The notes beneath the pieces are model-generated. The model was given only the letters and a program-made list of their open reading frames with translations. It was not told where the DNA came from and did no database searches. From Codonopsis lanceolata (lineage: Eukaryota > Streptophyta > Magnoliopsida > Asterales > Campanulaceae), in NCBI GenBank assembly GCA_013146195.2, contig CM028377.1:67119501-67183500 (forward strand): DNA of 64,000 nt, written 5' to 3'. A program made the position numbers and the translations under genes. This document shows positions 1 to 11,308 of the stretch, in pieces (positions within the stretch are counted from its first letter, which is position 1; each line of letters begins with the position of its first letter).

Positions 1-2059
1 TTTTCTTCATCTGGGCTACTAAAGGATCTTCCACAGTTTTAGCCCCAGTAAGGTGGCTAACATCTCCACCAACCCAAGTGGCTCTTTCAATGTTACAGGT
101 GTTTCGGCTACCAAGGATGGTATCCCAAGAGAGCATATTACAGCTAGGCTCTTTTATGGATAAGGCTGGAGGAATAGGAATAAGGATATATGGAAGTGGA
201 TGTTTATTTATTTCGAACTTGGGCACAAAAGGGTTTTCATCAGCCTTAATCATATTGATCTGAGGTAGAGGGTTATTGACTACATTTGGTCTGGGTGGAG
301 GCTTTTCAATAACCTTATCATCTATAAGGTCCAGGATAGCATTTTTGAGGGTGTAACATTTGTCGGTGAGGTGACCACTGGAGCGATGATATTCACAGTA
401 CTGGGCATGGTTCCAAGTCCTAGGGAGGGGGTCAGGTGGCTTGTAATTTTCCAGCGGCTTCAACACTCCTTGTGCCATTAGCCCCTGCAGTATTACAGAC
501 TGGGGAGCTTGCAGTTCATCAAAATGCCGGCTTACCCTTCGATTTCGAAGTTTCGGCCGTGCCATTGTTTGCTCCCATCAGATTGAGACTGTCCCCATAA
601 TACCACGGAACAGAGCTATAATTTTGGGTAGAAAATGGGGTTGAGGTATTCCCTACCATGTTGACGGCTGGAGCTGGTGCGGTTGTCTTTCCTTTGGAGT
701 AACGGAAAGAACTAGGAGACGTATTGGTTTTTAGTTGGCCAGTCCGTATATCATCATCAATACGGGCTCCTATCTCCACTATTTCTTTGAAATTAGTATA
801 AGGGAGGTACCGCATATGTTCCAGGTAAATGGGCTGGAGGTTTTTGATGAACATTCGGCATGACTCGTAGGATCAGTGCATCAAGTCGTGCAGGCTTTCT
901 CTTCCACTCGATCGCAAACTCGGGCAGTTTCCTTTTCCGGTTGGGTGCACGATTCAAGGTCCCTCCTATTTTCATGACTGGTATTGTCTTTGTATCTTTC
1001 AAGGAATGCTTCGGCTATCTGGTCCCAGGTATTCATGGTACTGCTGTCAGACAACATCTACCATTGTTTGGCAGCTCCTACCAGGGTGAGGTGAAAATTG
1101 GAAGCCATAGCCTCAAAGCTAGCTCCCCTTGTGCATCTTGGGTGGAATAAGACTTCAAATGGGATATAGGGCATCGGTCCGTCAAACTTTTCTATGTCGG
1201 GCATTTTGAACTTTGAGGGAAGTATTGCTGATGGTTGCAATGTTAGGGCCCGCGTAGAAAATTCCCCTTTATTGAGAAGTTTAAGCATCATGGCCTTCAT
1301 ATTTTCCATGTCGGCGTCCATTTTGGTGGCTGGGGGAGTTGGCTTTTGGTATATACTGGTTGGATTTGGGAAGGCTGGGTTATTTCCTGGTTGAAGGTTT
1401 TGGTAAGGATTTTGGGCTGGTGGGTTTTGGGCATTATAAGGATTTTGGGTTGGATATGGGTATTGGGTTGGATAGAGGTCTTGGGTTGATGGATTTTGGA
1501 CAGTGTAGGGATTTTGGTTTGGTTGGTTTTGGGTAGTATATGGATTTTGGGTTGGTGGGTTATTGATAGTTTCAGCCGGGCGACCAGGATCATTAGGAGG
1601 TAAGTATGTGGTAACTTGGCCCGGTGGGTTAAAGCTTTTTGGGTCCATATGTGGGCTATTTAGGAGTGGGTTAGTTATAGGAAAAGGGATGTCGTTTGGA
1701 TTCTGGGTATTTAGGGGAGGATATGGTGGGTAGGACGGGTAAGGGTAGATATTTGGGTAGTAGGGACTTGGTGGAGGATTGGGATTTGTGGTAATGATAG
1801 TATTTGGTGGGTTAGTGTTGGGCTGAGGAGTTGGGTTTGGAGGTACCTGAGATGTGGATGCTTCTTGAGGAATAGTAGGGGAAGAGTTCACCTCACCAAT
1901 GGATTTTAAGCTTTGTATCAGACTAGCCATTTGACTCATCGCTGCACCCAATCTTTGGTCAAACCATTCTGCATTGCCGGGCGGCGGAACATACCACAGG
2001 CCCACGAATGCTGCCCATAGTAGGCCATAGGCCCATTGTTCACTTTTACTTGCTACCAT
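1..2059 (-). pseudogene. gag: Broken gag of Tat-lineage Ty3/gypsy element A
   Basis: Capsid/nucleocapsid precursor of an LTR retrotransposon. Seen: the reading frame from 2059 to 1058 starts MVASKSEQWAYGLL and has a Pro/Gln/Asn-rich N-terminal third made of QNPY-type repeats. The capsid motifs LPSKFKMPDIEKFDG and ASNFHLTLVGAAKQW follow. A TAG comes right after that Trp. Further gag sequence then continues in shifted frames, with IKNLQPIYLEHMRYLPY near 850-790. A knuckle-like CEYH...HLTDKC lies at about 400-350 (C-x3-H-x6-H-x4-C), then a conserved LKNAILDLID. The same protein order recurs in the plus-strand copy starting at 29699, which supports the assignment. At least one stop and two frameshifts make it non-functional. 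Position 1 cuts the element before protease. Confidence 0.85.
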
Positions 2060-3429
2060 CTTGCTCGGATCACCTGCGATTACGCCTGCAATCGTCTGGC
2101 GATACCCTCGATCGATTACGCACTACTTTCCGTATCAACAGGCGATATATATCTGCGCCTTTCAAAATTCGGGCCGGGTTTACGAGGAAAATGGGGTTTT
2201 GGAGGTATCGGAAAAATTTGGTGGAGGCATGCAGGCTTGGAGTACAACGTGCCTTTTTATTAGTATTTTATTATTTATTTATTTTTTTGTTCCATACAAC
2301 TGACCGGATAAGCACCCGCTTTATTTTGACAGTCTCAGGACTTTTCCTGGAACAGTGGATTCTTTCTCCAGAGTATAGGACCAACGTATTCCACCTGCCT
2401 TTTGACTCCCTAGGACTGGATTGGTCCCAGGCGAAGGGCCTATACTCTTTCCAGGATCCACCATCCGAAATGGTCTAGGTCGAGCATCTGAGAATTATAA
2501 GTCAGCCCCTGTTTGTTATTTATATTTATACTTATATTATTTTTTTTTGTGCGCACTTACTATATATATATATTTCCTTTTTGTTGAACTTGCGCATTTT
2601 TTTTTTGACATATATATATATTTTTTTGATTTTTTTGACGGGGCGAGCCACAATTCAAAGATCAAAACCGGTCGATGCGTGAAGTGTCCTGAAAAACTAT
2701 ATGCATTCTAACGTTGGCTTATGCAGGGGGTAGGCTGGCCATGGTGTAGGGTAACCGTTCGGAATATATTTATATGCGTGCACGTGTGTGCGGTATCTAG
2801 AAAGCAGTAAAGTCTTTATTTATTTTACAGATATATGAATGGAAAAATAAAACATATATGGCTGTCTTGCTGTTATGTGTGGATTTTCTCAGTTTTTTAT
2901 TTTATCGCTAGCAAGCAAGCACACCATTTTAAGAATTAGAAAGAAAAGTGGTGAAGCTATCTATCCCTATTAATTACAAATTTTGGTCCTATGTCCCTAG
3001 AATAAAATGACAGAATGAATGCAGATATGTATAAATGTACAGAATAAAATGAAAAGGAAAATAAGCTGAAAGAAATAATAATATGGAGCCTGAAGTAAAA
3101 CAAAGCCCCGGCTCTTTTGTTGTGCTGCCCGGAATTTATTGTAACATATATAATATATATGTATTTTTTTTTACTTTTCGAAATTTTTATATATATATAT
3201 ATATATTTTTTGAATTTTTTTTTCAAATATTCTTAAACACACACAATAGTCATCGGAGCAGCTTCTTTGCAAGATGGAGGATCATATCCACAAATATAGA
3301 CACGGATGTATAGGAACACTATATTCAAATCGTAAATTAATATAACAAGTATCTTTAGCGAAAACAAATAAAAACAAAAAAGTTTTATTTTACGAGTCTA
3401 GCCCTCCATTTTATTTAAAATAAAACAAC
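2060..3429 (-). other. 5' untranslated leader of Tat element A
   Basis: This non-coding, AT-rich stretch lies between the primer-binding site and gag. It contains short TA runs and poly-T tracts. It aligns by eye with 52926-54262 in the same orientation, for example the shared blocks around 2330-2470 and 53180-53340, which include CTTTTCCTGGAA and GCGAAGGGCCTATACTCTTT. No open reading frame here looks real. Confidence 0.7.
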
Positions 3430-3447
3430 TCCCAGCCAGTCGCCCTT
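3430..3447 (-). other. Primer-binding site of Tat element A
   Basis: On the minus strand the LTR ends ...CCTCACA and is followed by AAGGGCGACTGGCTGGGAG. The second Tat copy has CTCACA followed by GTGGTGACTCTGTTGGGGA at 54283-54265. The shared GxGACTxxxTGGGxA pattern directly after the terminal CA is what a tRNA primer site should look like. Which tRNA is used was not determined. Confidence 0.6.
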
Positions 3448-3529
3448 TGTGAGGTTCAGGGGTGCGACCGCGCTGCGCGTGCCCTTGATAGGGAGTGCCA
3501 CCACTGCTCTCGTTCCACTCCTCCCTTGT

Positions 3530-3930
3530 TTAGGGGAAGACAAAATCAAAAGTGCGAGAGGAGTGCTGTCTATGTTAGCACGTTGGAATGTGCCTCGGTT
3601 GCCTTTAGTGGATTTTGTATCCAATATGGGAACTTATGGTTTCCCGTATCAAGTTATCCCTTTTTTAGGGGATACCAGGATATGGGAATGTATTACCCTT
3701 TCATTCCCATTTTCCCTTTTTTAGGGGAAAACGGAAAAGTGCAAAAAAGGATATTGCGACGCCCCCACAATGGATTTTATTAAAAATAGCCTTATGGCCC
3801 GTTCAGATTACTATGGGAGCTTTGGGTTTCCCGCATCAAGTTATCCCTTGTTTAGGGGATACCAGGATATGAGAATGCATCACCCTTCCATTCCCATTTC
3901 TCCCTTTTTTAGGGAGAGCGGAAAGTGCAA
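3530..3930 (-). repeat. Imperfect tandem repeat with hairpin motifs
   Basis: Two copies of a unit of about 200 bp (roughly 3630-3740 and 3810-3930) share GGTTTCCCG(T/C)ATCAAGTTATCCC, a CCCTTnTTTAGGGG palindrome and a TACCAGGATATG(G/A)GAATG block. The same arrangement is present in the LTR at 52040-52470. The palindromes would form A/T-loop hairpins in the transcript. Confidence 0.7.
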
Positions 3931-4919
3931 AGTGCAAGAAGGAATGTTGCGAGGCCCCACTTGGATCTGAAAGTTTTAGAGTCGCCATCTTTATTTTAAG
4001 GCAAATAAAGCAAAACCAAAGAAAAGAAAAATAAACCAGAGAAAAAGAAAACGGGTTCGGAGGCTAAGTTACGAGTTGGGAAGGTGCTAGGCACCCAACT
4101 CGCCCTTTTGGTCTCAAAAATGGTTTTTGGCTGATGTATGCTTATTGTTATATTTATTTAGCAAATAAATAAGGTATTAAAAGACAGGAAATTAAAACAA
4201 ATACATCCGTGGCTACATTATTTACGGACTTGCAGCCATTTCCTTACAATAATTACAGACATATTTAAGAACATTTGGCCATTATAACGGCTCTTTTACA
4301 TAATATTTCATATTCTAATCTGGGCAGCACAACGGCTTATATTGGCTACATTGTGCCGGATTTAAATAACAACTTAAAAAATAATAATAAAGAGATGGAA
4401 AAGTAAATAAATAAAATAAACAACGCCCTTAAAGGCTTTACCTTTTAGAGCGGTGATGTGCTCGCTCTGTCCTTCAGGGAGTGGGAGTCTTTTTTTGTTG
4501 TTTGTTGTGTGGTTGTTGTTTTGATTTGGGCAGAGTAACTGCTTATTTTTGAGACTTTGGGCTTGTCAACTCGGGCAGAGTGACAGCTTATTTGGACAGG
4601 TTTTGGCCTTTTTGGTTGGGCGGAACCACGGCTTAATTTTTTGACTTTTCAGCTCGTTACTCGGGCAGAGTAACGGCTTACTTTGGGATTTTTGGGCCGG
4701 GGAAGTGAGGTGGATACCTAACAACTAGGCTAGGGATCACTTATAACCTATGAGTTTTTATTTTGGCGGAGTTTGGACGGGGTTTGGAGATTTTAGGGGC
4801 TTCCACTCACCTATCTCGCACCTCTCGTACTAATAGTATCGAAGGAAACGAAGGAACAGAGCTTTATTGCTATTCTTGATCGCGGAAAATGAGCAACTGA
4901 AATGAGAGGCCGAAGCTTC

Positions 4920-4927
4920 TATTTATA
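4920..4927 (-). promoter_or_regulatory. TATA box of Tat A LTR
   Basis: TATAAATA on the minus strand. The copy at 51073-51079 in the other Tat LTR sits in the same context (CTATAAATGGGAGG), so the promoter position is conserved between copies. Confidence 0.65.
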
Positions 4928-5738
4928 GTGGAGAAGCAGGACTCGGCTGGAATTTCTTGATTTGTTCAGCCTGCTTCAGTGACTTGTACCTTGAGCATCA
5001 AAGCTTGTACCTTTTCAATCTGAGAGAGAGCTACAGGAAAGGGTATGGTGCGGCCAAGGCAACCCTTGGTGCGGAACCAAGGGGCCTTGGTGCGGCACCA
5101 ACAACACTATTCCAGTTTCATTTTTTGCACTTTCACCCCCTGTAGTTCACTGTTTCGCACATCCTGCTTTTCCTTTCGCATTTTTGACTCCTGTAACTTG
5201 ACATTTGTTAAGTTTTGACAGTTCTTGATATTTTATGTCAGTTACATACCGAGTGCAAGGGGTGTGTCTAGAGCCCCTCAATGATGGAGTCTACGGGTAA
5301 CCAAGGCTTATCGAGTAGGCGAACATCGTTGATAAACAAGAGACTCTCCAATTTCGTTCATTTAAGAACGGGAGAATGCAATTGGTAGCAGTTATAATGC
5401 ACAGTTATCATGCTATCCAAACTCCATAACCTAGACATTTTTAGTCGATTATAAAAAGTTATCGTAGTTTTAAGCAGATATGAATTTAAAGTGTTCTGAT
5501 GGTCGGGCCTACTAATGTAGGCTGCCTATGTATTCCCCATTAAAAGAAATCAAATCAAACGTAGTTCTGGCCAAAAACCTAAACTACAACCAAGTGAGGA
5601 TGTCATGTACTTCGGGTCAAGCCCGATCGAGAACACAACAAGAAAAAGATTTTTATGTTTTTCGAAAAAGTCGTATTCTTCCGGTCCGAAACCGTTGTCA
5701 AATACGGTATGAAGATTTGAAAAGTTTTCACAATTGCA

Positions 5739-6334
5739 TGAAGATTTTTATCGCACGCCTTGGTAAACTTTTCAGAAAACTGAGTTCCATGATCAGACAC
5801 AATTGCTCGCGGAACTCCAAACCTACACCATATATGCTCATGAACAAAGTCGATAACATTTACCTCACTTATAGTGGCCAAAGGTTTCGCTTCCACCCAC
5901 TTAGTAAAATAATCGACAGCTACCACTGCATACTTGAATTTCGAGCGAGCTACGGGAAAAGGACCAATCAAGTCTATCCCCCACATATCAAAGGGCCACG
6001 AGGCTATAACAGGGGTTTGCTCGGTAGATGGAAAACGCGGAATATTGGCATAACGCTGACACTTGTCACACCGACGAACATACATCTCAGCATCCCGTCT
6101 TAATGTTATCCAGTAGAATCCAGCTGCCAAAACTTTCTCAGCCTATGACCGCTGACCAGGATGACCTCCACATTTACCTTCATGCACTTCGCCCAAAATT
6201 CCTTCCGTCATCTCTGGTCGCACACACCTCAATAGAGGTCGGGTGTAAGATCTCCGGTACAAAATGTTATCCAAAACTAGATAACGACATGATCGTTTTT
6301 GAATTGTTCTAGCTTCCTTCTTGTCTTCAGGTAA
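5739..6334 (-). pseudogene. Ty3/gypsy integrase, fused to a mobile-domain protein
   Basis: Integrase inserts retrotransposon cDNA into the genome. Seen: from 6334 the protein reads LPEDKKEARTIQ, then LLRCVRPE and HEGKCGGHPGQRS (zinc-binding N-terminal region). After a single in-frame TAG at about 6145 it continues with AAGFYWITLRRDAE, CDKCQRY (the CxxC of the HHCC finger), WGIDLIGPFP (first catalytic Asp) and SDHGTQFSEKF (second catalytic Asp). The catalytic Glu and C-terminal part are missing because the Tat LTR is inserted at 5738/5739. The TAG replaces a residue that is Leu in related integrases, a one-base change. There is no RT or RNase H upstream. The frame instead runs directly out of the mobile-domain region. 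Confidence 0.85.
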
Positions 6335-7685
6335 CACCCCAGATGTGTCTCCCTCTTCATCATCGGCATCCCCGTTCTCCTGGGCAGCCGTGTTGCTCGG
6401 ACCCGCTCCATCATTCCTGAGACCAACACCCCATACAGGTGGGGGAGGAGGAACAGCTATCTCTTGTTCCCATGGGTTGTCTTGTCTACCTGCCAAGCTC
6501 AGCCGCGGAGGCTCATGACCACCAATTCTCAAAGCAGTACCCCAACCAGTCTGAGGAGGGGGAGCAGGTGCTTCTTGTTCCCATGGGTTATGCTGTTGAC
6601 CAACATCACTCAATCTGCAGGATGTATTGCTGGGACCCGCAGTGTTCGGTCTGGGGGCCGTCCGAGTATTAAGGCCATGAACCCGTCTGAATTCTGCCTC
6701 CAGAGCCCGAGGAACAACCAATCCTGAGCTATCAATGTCCTTGCCTACTTCCAGCAGGCGAGCATCCACTCCATTGGTTATATGACGGCCCAGCAAATGT
6801 CTCAGTTCATGCCGGATGGCACGATACGGCTCCTCAGTAGCTACCATAACCCACGCCAAATACCCAAGGGACAGAAGCATATAATCAGAATATGGGTATG
6901 CTACCTCCAGTCTTTCAGCATCTCTGAGCCACATGCCCTGGATAGTGGGACCCAGACGATCATTGGTAAGCTCCCTTCCCATGTATATAGGGCGGGAGGT
7001 ATCCGGAATCACTTGCTCCCTTCCAAATTGCCACAAGATCTGGTCCGGTTGGTAAAAAAAAGTCCGATAAAGGCCCAACATGACCACTTGGCTGTACTCA
7101 TCGGAGTGACGAAGAAAAATCCAGATCTCCCAGTGGCGGACGACCCAGATTATATCCATTGAGCCCCGGCGATAGAAGTGATCGGCCCAGTCAATCTCAG
7201 AATAATTAGTCTGGGGAAAGTGCCCGCGTATACCATAAAATGATGGATCATAAGGAGCTCCATGCGGCACGGGAGCCTGAACCCAAAGGAAGTGCTCTTC
7301 TAGCCACATGTGGATGGATCGAATGGGGCTACCGGTAGGGAACGCAGTTCATTCAAGATGGCGAAAGCATTCGAGGCCGCGAAAGTCTCCGCTAAAATCA
7401 CGGAACAATGTTCACCGTGGCGATCCCGAGCTTTGTAATGCAGTCCACGACCCGCTCATCTACTAATCCGGGTAGACCAACTATCAAATATCTCCCTACC
7501 AAGCAAAAGAAGAGTGCTGTTAATCTACGCCGCTGATAGTCCACGTCATCTTCCCTATAGTCTGTGAAGGCTCCAGGAAGAACCATCAAATTGAAAGATT
7601 CCCCATTGAAGAATCCTGGAGTAGCACTACGGGTACAATTGAAGAGCTCCCAGATAGCCATGTACGGACGCCTTCTGTAGGCGGG
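6335..7685 (-). pseudogene. Plant mobile domain-like (DUF7745-type) protein, truncated
   Basis: Family members are plant proteins of unknown biochemical role that often travel with gypsy elements. Seen: an N-terminal part (7685-7398) with IDYQ-like DVDYQRRRLTALFFCLVGRY, then a frameshift. The main frame from 7309 has DIIWVVRHWEIW and ILWQFGREQVIP, a layout I associate with DUF7745. A Pro-rich linker follows with two tandem NPWEQE...PPPP..WG..LR..G repeats, then an acidic GDADDEEGD stretch. The frame then enters an integrase with no stop between. The N-terminus is cut by Sirevirus A at 7685/7686, and the rest should lie beyond that element. The domain name is from memory of family motifs and is less certain than the integrase call. 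Confidence 0.6.
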
Positions 7686-8972
7686 TGTGGGCCCCAATGG
7701 GCACAATAATAAGCTAGAAGGGGGGGGGTTGAATAGCTTATTGTACACTTAAAAACTTTTGTTTAAGTTCTTTGAAAGATACTTACAATCTATGAAAAAG
7801 ATTGAAGTAGCGGAAGACCTTCAAAGTAGTTGTTCCAGGTCTGCCGATAAGGACTACCGGTAGACCTTTTACAAGTTACTTAAGTTCTACTCTAAAACGG
7901 ATAAAGATAATTAAAGTAATAAACAGTTCAAATAGTAGACAAACAGTAAGGAAATAACACAAGTATTTTGGGATGGTTCACACTCTAAAAAGTGCTACGT
8001 CCACCACCAAGGCAGTCAACCTTGGATTTAAATAGTGCACTATGTTTTCCACTAGATCTATTACAAAGAATATTCCTAATGGATCGTGTACAAAATATTG
8101 ACTTGTGTTTGGGGTCTAGGGAATTAAATATCTGTATAAACAAGATATTTAATTCGTGCAGAAGTATAGTTAATGAATGTAAACAACAAGAAGTTAAAAC
8201 AATAAGTGTTGATGAACAGCTTCTTGTTGTTGACTAGGACTTCTTGATCTGTTGAGGATCTCTTGAATGCACTGAGTTGTAAGACTTGGAGTTATGGAGT
8301 TTCAGAGCAATCTTTTTAAGTGTTCGATCGATTATGTATAGTGTTTCGTCTTTTTCTCCAGTCTTCAATGGCAGTATTTATAGCAGGTGCATTTCGAAAA
8401 GATCCGTTGGAGAAGACGAAGACTTTAACAGCTCTATTATGAATGCATTAAATGCATGGGGCTGCCAGTCAGGATTTTCGTCTTCACAGATATCTAGAGC
8501 AGAGAATGATTTCTGAGATCTTCGAAAAGTGGGCAATCTAGGTGTCAGATCTGAGAGTTGTTACAGACAGTAGGAGACAGTCTGCTTTTCCTGCTTTCAC
8601 TGTTCAGAGCGAAAAGTCTTCCTACTTTTCGGAAAGCTGCTTTCGGCGGGCTTGATGTGTCAGGGAATGTCTCGGTTTAAATTTCAAACATTGATGAGAT
8701 GAATTTAAACTGATCCATTTAATCATTGCTGGATAGGACACGTCATGCGAGACCAGGTGGACACGAGGTGTGCCGTTTGTGTGTTGAAGCAGGTCTTCCG
8801 GTGAAGCTTGTGAAGAGGTCTTCCGCTGAACCTGTAAAGTCCTATAAAAACTATACTTGGCAAAGTTCTATACACGCCACGCCACGCTAATCGATCACGC
8901 GCCGATTAGCCACTGAAGTATAAAACTAATGTAATGAACTGAACAGATATAAATCTAACATAAGAATCAACA
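7686..8972 (-). repeat. 3' LTR of Sirevirus A (1287 bp)
   Basis: In plus-strand reading it runs from TGTGGGCCCCAATGGG to GAATCAACA. A TATAAATA promoter lies on the minus strand at 8382-8375. The LTR carries several TCTTCCG(G/C)T and CTACCGGTAGACC-type short palindromic motifs (about 7810-7870 and 8790-8830), recalling the repeated palindromes described in Sirevirus LTRs. Small deletions distinguish it from the 5' copy, so the element is not recent. Confidence 0.85.
8375..8382 (-). promoter_or_regulatory. TATA box in Sirevirus A 3' LTR
   Basis: TATAAATA on the minus strand. The same sequence context is at 22822-22815 in the 5' LTR, where it would start the genomic transcript. Confidence 0.6.
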
Positions 8973-8985
8973 ATCTCCTCCTATT
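8973..8985 (-). other. Polypurine tract of Sirevirus A
   Basis: On the minus strand AAATAGGAGGAGAT directly precedes the LTR start TGTTGATTC. This is the expected plus-strand primer for copia elements. Confidence 0.75.
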
Positions 8986-9475
8986 TATATCTGGTCATCA
9001 TTACTACAAATGAGAGCTATAACCGACTATGTGATAGATGATAACATGTCTAAGAGATTTATATATATAGTAGCGGAAGACATGCCTCTATCAAACAGAA
9101 GAGCACCTCAAGTGTAAGAACTGATCTAAGTGCATACAAAGATATGAAAATCATAGAACGGCACACAGATTAGTAGCAAAAACATGTCAAAAATAAATTT
9201 AAACTGAGTGTTTAAATTCTGAGCAGATATAGAAAATAAAGTAACAAGAATTTAAACAAGACAATTTTGAAAAACAGATAATTTTCTGTATTATAAACAA
9301 GATGTTTACATATTACAGAGTTTTCAAAATGTAAGATAAATACAAAGGTAAAGGGAGGAAAAGATACAACTCTACCAAGGTCTTTTCCCTTTGCCTTTGT
9401 CTGCTGACTTTCTTCCTTCTTTATTTGTCGCTCTAGCTCTTCCATTAGGTAAATGCGTATTCGTCATTGGCATTA
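8986..9475 (-). other. Sirevirus A 3' untranslated region
   Basis: This 490-bp AT-rich stretch lies between the stop of the env-like gene and the polypurine tract. No coding content was seen. Confidence 0.55.
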
Positions 9476-11308
9476 CTAGGAGGTGCGGTGGAGCAGGCGA
9501 GTAGTCGAGTTCTTCACGAAGACGCATTTCTCTTCCATCGGCATACGGTTGATTGATCTCATTTGCTTCTCCTCCGTGATGGCCAGATCACGATCACGAC
9601 GGGCGTTCATAACGTCATGAGCAGAGTCTCGAGCTAAGTTGTTGAGCTCTAGGACAAGAGGGCGACTGCTACCGAGATGTAATGTGATGGCATGGAACAG
9701 CTTGTAGAAAAGAGATGAGCAGATTCGGACACATTCTTGGCGTTGTGCTTCTGCATTGATTTTTACGTCCGTGAACTCGTGCTTCATCTGTCCAAAGCGG
9801 GTCCAAACATCTTCTTGAAACTGCTTGAGAAGAGCGGCAGTTCAGTCGTTGGCTTGGGAGGCGGCAGTGGCTATTTCGGCGGTAGCGGTAGTGATGCTGG
9901 TAAGTTCGCCTAGCCGTTGGTAGATGGCATCCAGCCTTGACAAAATTTCATCATTGGCCGGCTGAGTGGAAGTTGTTGCCTGGCCAATATGAATAGAGGC
10001 TTCCGGAGATATAGGCCGGAAGGGTTGTTGGGGTCGAGGAAGAGAGTAGTCGGAAGAGGAAGAGTCGGTAGAGGAGGTGTCGGTAGAGGATGTGATGGTT
10101 TGAGGTGGAGGAGGAGGGGATGGTGGGGAATCGATCTCAATGTTAGTGTCAGAATTGTCACTGACAAGGGATGATTCGGGTAAGGGGTCGGTAGAGAACC
10201 AATAAGAGGGGGCAGGGTAGAAAAGGGATTTTGGTTTGCGAAGGGTAGGTTGAGGTGGTTGTTGGTCAGGGGTGAAGAGCTCTGCTACTGAAGAAAGTTC
10301 AAAGAGGAATTTGGCAGAAGCAGAGTCTATGGGTTTGGATGGTTTTGTTGGTGTTGAAGAGGTGGTTTGGGTATGGTGAGGTGAGGTAGGTGTGGATGGG
10401 TCAGGCGAGTAGTTGAAGGGTGAAGGAGGAGGAGGAGTGGGTGTTCGGGTTGGCTCCTCCTGTGTATGAGGCTCCTTCTGAGGGATAGGCTCCTCCGGAG
10501 GTGGTGAATTCCTCTGAGTGGATGACTCAGGAGGAATAGGTTGTTGGGTAGGTGTGGCGGTAGATGGTTGATCGTCGGTAGTTGGTTGGCTGGCGGTAGA
10601 GGGCTTGGTACCGGCAGATCTCCTTTTCTTCCTTAGCGGTTGAATAGGAGACTCAGCTGCTTCATCGGTAGATGCAGGAGTGTCTGCTGGTGGCTGGTTC
10701 TCGAAGGTTTTTCGAAGCCTTCGACGTTTAGGTTTAGGAGTGGGTGCAGGAGAGGGTGAGGGTGGTCGTGTGGTTTGAGTAAATGGCTCGGAAGAAAAGG
10801 ATTGGTGAGTTTGAGAGGATGGCTGGGCTGGTGGGGGGGGAATGGGGTTGGCTGGACTCTTGTCTTTTTGGCCTTCCTTCATCTCCTTTCTAATCCACCT
10901 TGCCTGCTCCTCTTCGGTGAAGAGCATCTTCTGCCTTGTCTTCTTCTTGCCCTTGGCTTTCTGCCTGGCTCGTAGCATCTGCTCTGCCTCATCAGCCAAA
11001 TCTTTGGCCTGTTGATGAATGGAGGAGGCAAGTTGTTCATCGAATTTTGCAGAGGCCTTCTTGAAGGTTCTGCTGGCCGCGTTGTAAGCTTCCATGTTGA
11101 AGCGAGTTACGATGATCGGTAGCGGCTTAGCAACCTTGTCAAGAGAGACTGGCGGAAGACCCTTCTGCAGCCTTCGCTTGTTCTCATATTCAGTGTATTT
11201 ACTGAAGAACGAGGATGTTAGCTGTTTCTCCTTTGCCACCACTATTAGCTCATCTTCTTTCAAGGAAGAGTTGACTTCCTCATTGTCTCTAAGCAGGGCG
11301 TTGATCAG

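Larger units (their letters stand above)
3448..5738 (-). repeat. 5' LTR of Tat element A (2.29 kb)
   Basis: On the minus strand the LTR starts TGCAATTGTG and ends CCTCACA. Its whole length matches, in inverted orientation, the LTR at 50256-52556 (2291 against 2301 bp). This agreement in length fixes both ends. A TATAAATA box lies at 4927-4920. Downstream of it are several copies of a GGGCAGAGTAACGGCTTA-like motif (4505-4700) and a set of CCCTTTTTTAGGGG hairpins (3530-3930). Only one flank of the target site is inside the window (TGAAG at 5739-5743), so a target duplication cannot be confirmed. Confidence 0.85.

Noticed and set aside
1339..1536. Plus-strand Gly/Phe/Leu-rich repetitive frame
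   Set aside because: It is the antisense of the QNPY repeats in the Tat gag; the repeats alone keep it open.
9989..10975. Plus-strand Gly/Arg-rich frames opposite the env-like gene
   Set aside because: They are antisense shadows of the Pro-rich region; no start context or domain.
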